Positions 60,487 through 64,000 of a stretch of DNA of 64,000 bases are shown here, one piece after another. The translations under genes were made by a program, and so were the position numbers. Positions within the stretch are counted from its first letter, which is position 1; each line of letters begins with the position of its first letter. The notes under the pieces are model-generated. The model ran no database searches, was not told where the DNA came from, and saw only the letters and a program-made list of their open reading frames with translations. The DNA is from JANLUX01 sp031366005 (lineage in GTDB: Bacteria; Bacteroidota; Bacteroidia; AKYH767-A; OLB10): NCBI GenBank assembly GCA_031366005.1, contig JANLZB010000097.1, positions 1-64,000 of the forward strand, read 5' to 3'.

Positions 60487-63400
60487 TTAATCAACCATCA
60501 GCCTTACTTGTTGTTCTGAGTCTTTGGTGCGGAATACAAGTGTGTAAATGCCTTTTGAAAGCGTGCTTATGTCTATCGTTTCAGTATTAAATCCTTCAGC
60601 GGCTGTTTTAATTGTTCTGAATACAGTACGTCCAATTACATCTACAATTTCAACTGTAAATGAAGATTGATCTGCGCTGCTGAATGTTACATTTAAGAGA
60701 TCGTTAGCTGGATTTGGATAAACTCCTACCGAGTTTAATGTACTGGCACTCTCCTCTTCTCTACATGTATATACCGTTACTGTTTTTGTTCTTGGCATAG
60801 AAGTGCCACAGGCATTAGTTGCTGTAACCGATATTGTTTTTGTACCTGCGGTTAACCATTTAACATAAATCTTATCAATTCCAAGATTTGTAAATGTTGC
60901 ACTGCCTGCGGGAGTAATTGTCCATGACCATGAAGTAATGGCAGAAGCTAAACAAGTTTCATACAAATAATTAATTGATCCTTTGCAAACAGAACTAAAC
61001 CCAATAATAGAGCAGGGTTGAGCAGGGATAACAATTCCTTTTACTCCTTTTAACCGGGTGCTTGAGTTACCCTTGCAGTTGGATGCATACACTTTCACTG
61101 ATCCACTTGAAAAACTGGATGGTGTGCTTACTGTTATTGTTGTAGTACCCTGACCTGAAGTAATTATCATGCCTCCGCTGACTACCCATGTATAACTGTT
61201 TGTAAACATAACTGCAGTAATGGAATACGTTGCCGTGCTGCCTTTACAAATAGATGCCGGTCCATTGATAGTAACCGGTGTTGTAGGTTTGCTTCCAGGC
61301 ACATTAGCCGGCTTACAACTATAGCTGCTGGAACCGCATAGACTGTTAGCTTTAACACAGATAACACCACCTGCATAACTGCTTCCGAAGTTTACTGTTA
61401 TTGAAGTGGATCCTTGTCCTGAAGTAATAGTTGCTCCTGTTGATCCTCCAGTGGGCGCTGTCCATGTATAAGATGTTGCTCCCGTTACTGCAGCAATACT
61501 ATACGTTACTCCTGACTGACCTTTACAAACCCAGATATTTCCAGCGATTATGCCGGGAGTAGAAGGAGTTGATCCGGATGAACCCACAACTGCGGTTTGA
61601 GAACTGCTACATCCGTTTGCACTCACTGTTACTGTATAAGTTGCAGCAGCCACATTTGTTATTGTTTGCGTAGTCTGTCCGTTTGACCACAGATATGTAT
61701 AGGGTTGTGTTCCTCCTGATGCATTAGCTGTAGCTGAACCAGTGCTGGTTGCACAACCTGATGGTGTTGTTGTGGTGGTAACAGTAGGTGAGTGTTTTGG
61801 CGCTGCTACTGCGTTCCTCGGAGCACTGGTACATCCTCCTATTGTTTGCGTGATGGTATAATTTCCGGCTTGCGTTACAGCTATTGAAGCTGTGCTTACT
61901 CCTGTGCTCCATAATAATGAACCTGTATAATTGCCTGCAGTCAATATTGTAATGTCGCAATTATTCGCTATTGTGATAGTTGGAGCAATGGGAGTAATAT
62001 TAGTATGAGTTATTACTCCCGTTGTCGAATTGCAAGCGTCTGCTGTACATGGATTGCCATCATTTACATTGACGGGTGTGTGTGTAATATTACCAGTAGA
62101 TGGATCACACGCATCGGTAGTGCATTCATTGTTATCAGTTGCGTCAATTTGGTTATGGAATATTCCTGTTAGTGGATCACAACCATCCGTAGTGCATGCA
62201 TTGTTATCATTTGTGTTTAAATAATTATGGAAAATTCCAGTTACAGGATCACAACCATCTTTTGTACAAACATTGTTATCATTCATATTTACAGCATTGT
62301 GATATACTCCAGTTATAGGATCACAACCATCTGCAGTACAAACATCATTATCATTTGTATTTATGAAATGATGGAAAGGACCCGTCACAGGATCACATCC
62401 GTCAGTTGTACAAACATTATTATCATCAATACTTACAGGAGTGTGATATACTCCAGTTACAGGATTACAACCATCAATGGTACATACACTGTTATCATTC
62501 ACATTTACAGGAGTATGATATATTCCTGTTAAAGGATCACAACCATCTATTGTGCAAATATTATTATCATTTGCATTTAAAGGGGGATAGGATGCAGAGA
62601 GTGAATCATAAACAAGAGAAGTACAAAGATTAAGCACTGCTAAACTTCCATTCACTTTAGTGATGGAATAATTATTTGCAGAACCCCCTGTTAATACAAT
62701 CGGATAATTTCCTACCGGGGAATTTGAAACCGCAGCACAACTTGCTAATGGTGGAGTTATGTCAGAAGTGCCATCACCGTTTAAGAACCCTGTATAAGAA
62801 ATTGTAAATACAGGATTTGTGTTGCCATAGTAACGGCTTGCATTAACTGCGGTTGCAACCAATGTTGACTTACCCACTGTAAGTGTTCCGTTTACATAAT
62901 TAATTCTGTAATTAGAATCCGGACTAAGGGTTATTCCAGCAGGTTTAATAGCATATAATCCCGCATCAATATTGTTATTAACAGGAATAACTGTATTGGA
63001 GTTATTTAATAAGGTATAACCAGGAGGCGGAATAATTATATTACTTGCGTTATCGTCATAATTATATCCGGATAAAGTTGAATTAAAGCCAGGAGTATGT
63101 CCATAAACAACCGAGGTGTCATGTGCCTGAACGGTTAATGTATCTGGAAGAATAGTTAAGGTTCCAAGTGAATAGGAGATATCAAAATTATCTGACAGGA
63201 ATCCTGCCGGCACCATTGACCACGTACCAGGAGTTGTTCCGGTTATCATAGTAATAGCTTTAAAATCTGTGAGTGAGTCATCAGGTGGTGCTGCAAAATC
63301 CAGTGAGTCAATAACTATTACAAGATTTTCATTACTGCTGTCAGTAACATTATCAGCATTAACAAGATTACGTGCATTTACAAGATTGCGTGCATTAACA

Positions 63401-64000
63401 AGATTGCGTGCATTTACATATGCTGTTCCGTTAACAAGATTTCGGGCATTCACCAGGTTTCGCGCATTCACCAGATTACGTGCGCTTACCAATGCACTGC
63501 TATCGGGCCTCACCTGGTAATTAAACACACTTGCAACTGCAACATCCACCAGCTTCGTTGTATCATAAGTAACACTGTTAACTAAATTTCGGGCGTTGAC
63601 AAGATTACGTGCATTAATTAAAGAGCGTGCACTTGCAAGGAAGCTTAGGTGTTCTATGTCTGAATTAACAAGATTGCGTGCATTAACAAGATTACGCGCA
63701 TCAACCAGAACCAATGCATTGGCTACCTGATTTACATGTTCCACTTCAAGTGATGTCAGATAAGAACTCTTGTCATTATTATCTATCAGTGAATCATCAT
63801 ATTGATATTCGAATTTCAATCCGCCAATTTTATCTCCATAAGTTAAAGTGGTATCCTTTACAGAGATTAATAATGGCATAGGAACAATGGTAAGTAGTCC
63901 ATCTACAAGTGTATAATTATACAATTCATTTAATCCTATATCTAAAGAATCAGAGAGGTCTAATTCAAAAGATGGCTTGATAAAGTAAATGCCTGTATTA
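60487..64000 (-). CDS. MBG-domain repeat adhesin with T9SS sorting domain, 5' truncated
   Basis: The frame is open to the right edge: codons between 63924 and 64000 continue an MBG-like domain (TGIYFIKPSFELDL), so the start is outside. Visible parts in order: MBG domains (ISVKDTTLTYGDK; LTVQAHDTSVVYGHTPG; VATAVNASRYYGNTNPVF), the first interrupted by clusters of ARNLVN hexapeptides; eight 24-25 residue Cys repeats (NVCTxDGCDPVTGxxH); Ig/PKD domains (LLWSTGVST, YLWSNGQTTQ); and a Por-type sorting domain (VGVYPNPANDLLNVTFSS to VRLMVD). A T9SS-secreted surface protein, ligand unknown. Confidence 0.88.
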   Translation of the reverse strand, partial: NTGIYFIKPSFELDLSDSLDIGLNELYNYTLVDGLLTIVPMPLLISVKDTTLTYGDKIGGLKFEYQYDDSLIDNNDKSSYLTSLEVEHVNQVANALVLVDARNLVNARNLVNSDIEHLSFLASARSLINARNLVNARNLVNSVTYDTTKLVDVAVASVFNYQVRPDSSALVSARNLVNARNLVNARNLVNGTAYVNARNLVNARNLVNARNLVNADNVTDSSNENLVIVIDSLDFAAPPDDSLTDFKAITMITGTTPGTWSMVPAGFLSDNFDISYSLGTLTILPDTLTVQAHDTSVVYGHTPGFNSTLSGYNYDDNASNIIIPPPGYTLLNNSNTVIPVNNNIDAGLYAIKPAGITLSPDSNYRINYVNGTLTVGKSTLVATAVNASRYYGNTNPVFTISYTGFLNGDGTSDITPPLASCAAVSNSPVGNYPIVLTGGSANNYSITKVNGSLAVLNLCTSLVYDSLSASYPPLNANDNNICTIDGCDPLTGIYHTPVNVNDNSVCTIDGCNPVTGVYHTPVSIDDNNVCTTDGCDPVTGPFHHFINTNDNDVCTADGCDPITGVYHNAVNMNDNNVCTKDGCDPVTGIFHNYLNTNDNNACTTDGCDPLTGIFHNQIDATDNNECTTDACDPSTGNITHTPVNVNDGNPCTADACNSTTGVITHTNITPIAPTITIANNCDITILTAGNYTGSLLWSTGVSTASIAVTQAGNYTITQTIGGCTSAPRNAVAAPKHSPTVTTTTTPSGCATSTGSATANASGGTQPYTYLWSNGQTTQTITNVAAATYTVTVSANGCSSSQTAVVGSSGSTPSTPGIIAGNIWVCKGQSGVTYSIAAVTGATSYTWTAPTGGSTGATITSGQGSTSITVNFGSSYAGGVICVKANSLCGSSSYSCKPANVPGSKPTTPVTINGPASICKGSTATYSITAVMFTNSYTWVVSGGMIITSGQGTTTITVSTPSSFSSGSVKVYASNCKGNSSTRLKGVKGIVIPAQPCSIIGFSSVCKGSINYLYETCLASAITSWSWTITPAGSATFTNLGIDKIYVKWLTAGTKTISVTATNACGTSMPRTKTVTVYTCREEESASTLNSVGVYPNPANDLLNVTFSSADQSSFTVEIVDVIGRTVFRTIKTAAEGFNTETIDISTLSKGIYTLVFRTKDSEQQVRLMVD
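62000..62580. repeat. Eight-unit 72-75 bp coding repeat
   Basis: Encodes eight units of 24-25 residues with consensus NxNDNNxCTxDGCDPxTGxxHxxV. Units differ at silent and non-silent sites, so the array is not recent. Confidence 0.85.
63356..63723. repeat. 18-bp minisatellite coding ARNLVN in three clusters
   Basis: Clusters at about 63356-63495, 63570-63636 and 63667-63723. On the minus strand they encode ten exact ARNLVN and one ARSLIN. The DNA unit on the plus strand resembles GCATTAACAAGATTGCGT, with synonymous drift between copies. Confidence 0.85.

Noticed and set aside
62227..62532. Plus-strand ORF of 101 codons in the Cys-repeat array
   Set aside because: Periodic because the 72-bp array is periodic on both strands; no independent evidence.
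63269..63520. Plus-strand ORF rich in LTRLRAFTR repeats
   Set aside because: It is the reverse reading of the ARNLVN minisatellite; the minus-strand gene is clearly the coding one.

Overview
The window is a low-GC chromosomal segment from a member of the Bacteroidota. The phylum assignment rests on several signs: type IX secretion (T9SS) sorting domains of both the gliding-motility C-terminal (CHU_C) type and the 'Por secretion tail' type, a PorP/SprF-like protein, OmpA proteins with thrombospondin type-3 calcium repeats, TPR-histidine kinases, DUF6438 and GxxExxY proteins, absence of Shine-Dalgarno sequences, and -7 boxes of the Bacteroidota form TAnnTTTG. It is free-living in style rather than a gut commensal: it has a c-type cytochrome, HppD and B12-dependent MetH. 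I cannot name a genus.

Layout. 1-3.1 kb: 3' part of a giant Ig/PKD-repeat adhesin. 3.1-9.5 kb: SirB-like/cytochrome c fusion, HflX, a T9SS propeller protein, a lipoprotein, and a TPR histidine kinase with its NarL-type regulator. 9.5-14.1 kb: metH with a SAM-I riboswitch. 14.1-19.9 kb: an OmpA/TSP3 protein, an S9 peptidase, small genes, a truncated GxxExxY gene with a tandem repeat, and a short Ssb. 19.9-30.4 kb: an alpha-oxoamine synthase, HppD, YidC, DUF421, TypA and others. 30.5-46.0 kb: one same-strand run of sugar and surface-polysaccharide genes (four GT4 transferases, a polymerase/ligase, a phosphotransferase, an NTase-kinase fusion, a methyltransferase, an acyltransferase) that ends in an NHL/CHU_C adhesin overlapping by 4 nt with a PorP/SprF-OmpA gene. 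46-64 kb: an M28 peptidase, T9SS cargo including a lysyl-oxidase-like protein, DinB, a TlpA-like protein, a TMTC-like GT-C/TPR protein, a PIN toxin with a partner ORF, an NADP oxidoreductase, a TPR adenylate cyclase, and the 3' part of an MBG-repeat adhesin. The only gene-free stretch over 300 bp is 13774-14162, which holds the riboswitch and two promoters.

The most unusual signal is a set of dispersed palindromic repeats that sit inside genes without breaking the frame. In metH two near-identical inverted copies bracket a DUF559 (Vsr/EDxHD-like) nuclease domain, about 181 codons in total, placed in a loop of the AdoMet-binding activation domain. A decayed single copy lies in the preceding interdomain linker, and an octamer repeat lies in the N-terminal domain. 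The same inverted pair, carrying a 54-bp tandem duplication instead of a nuclease, lies between the overlapping start and the signal peptide of the sprF-like gene, and a solo copy lies downstream of that gene. A second repeat family sits between glycosyltransferase genes and in the N-terminal extension of the NHL/CHU_C gene. The truncated GxxExxY nuclease gene with its own 65-bp repeat looks like a parallel case. I read these as nuclease-associated, frame-tolerant mobile repeats; this is inference from sequence layout alone.
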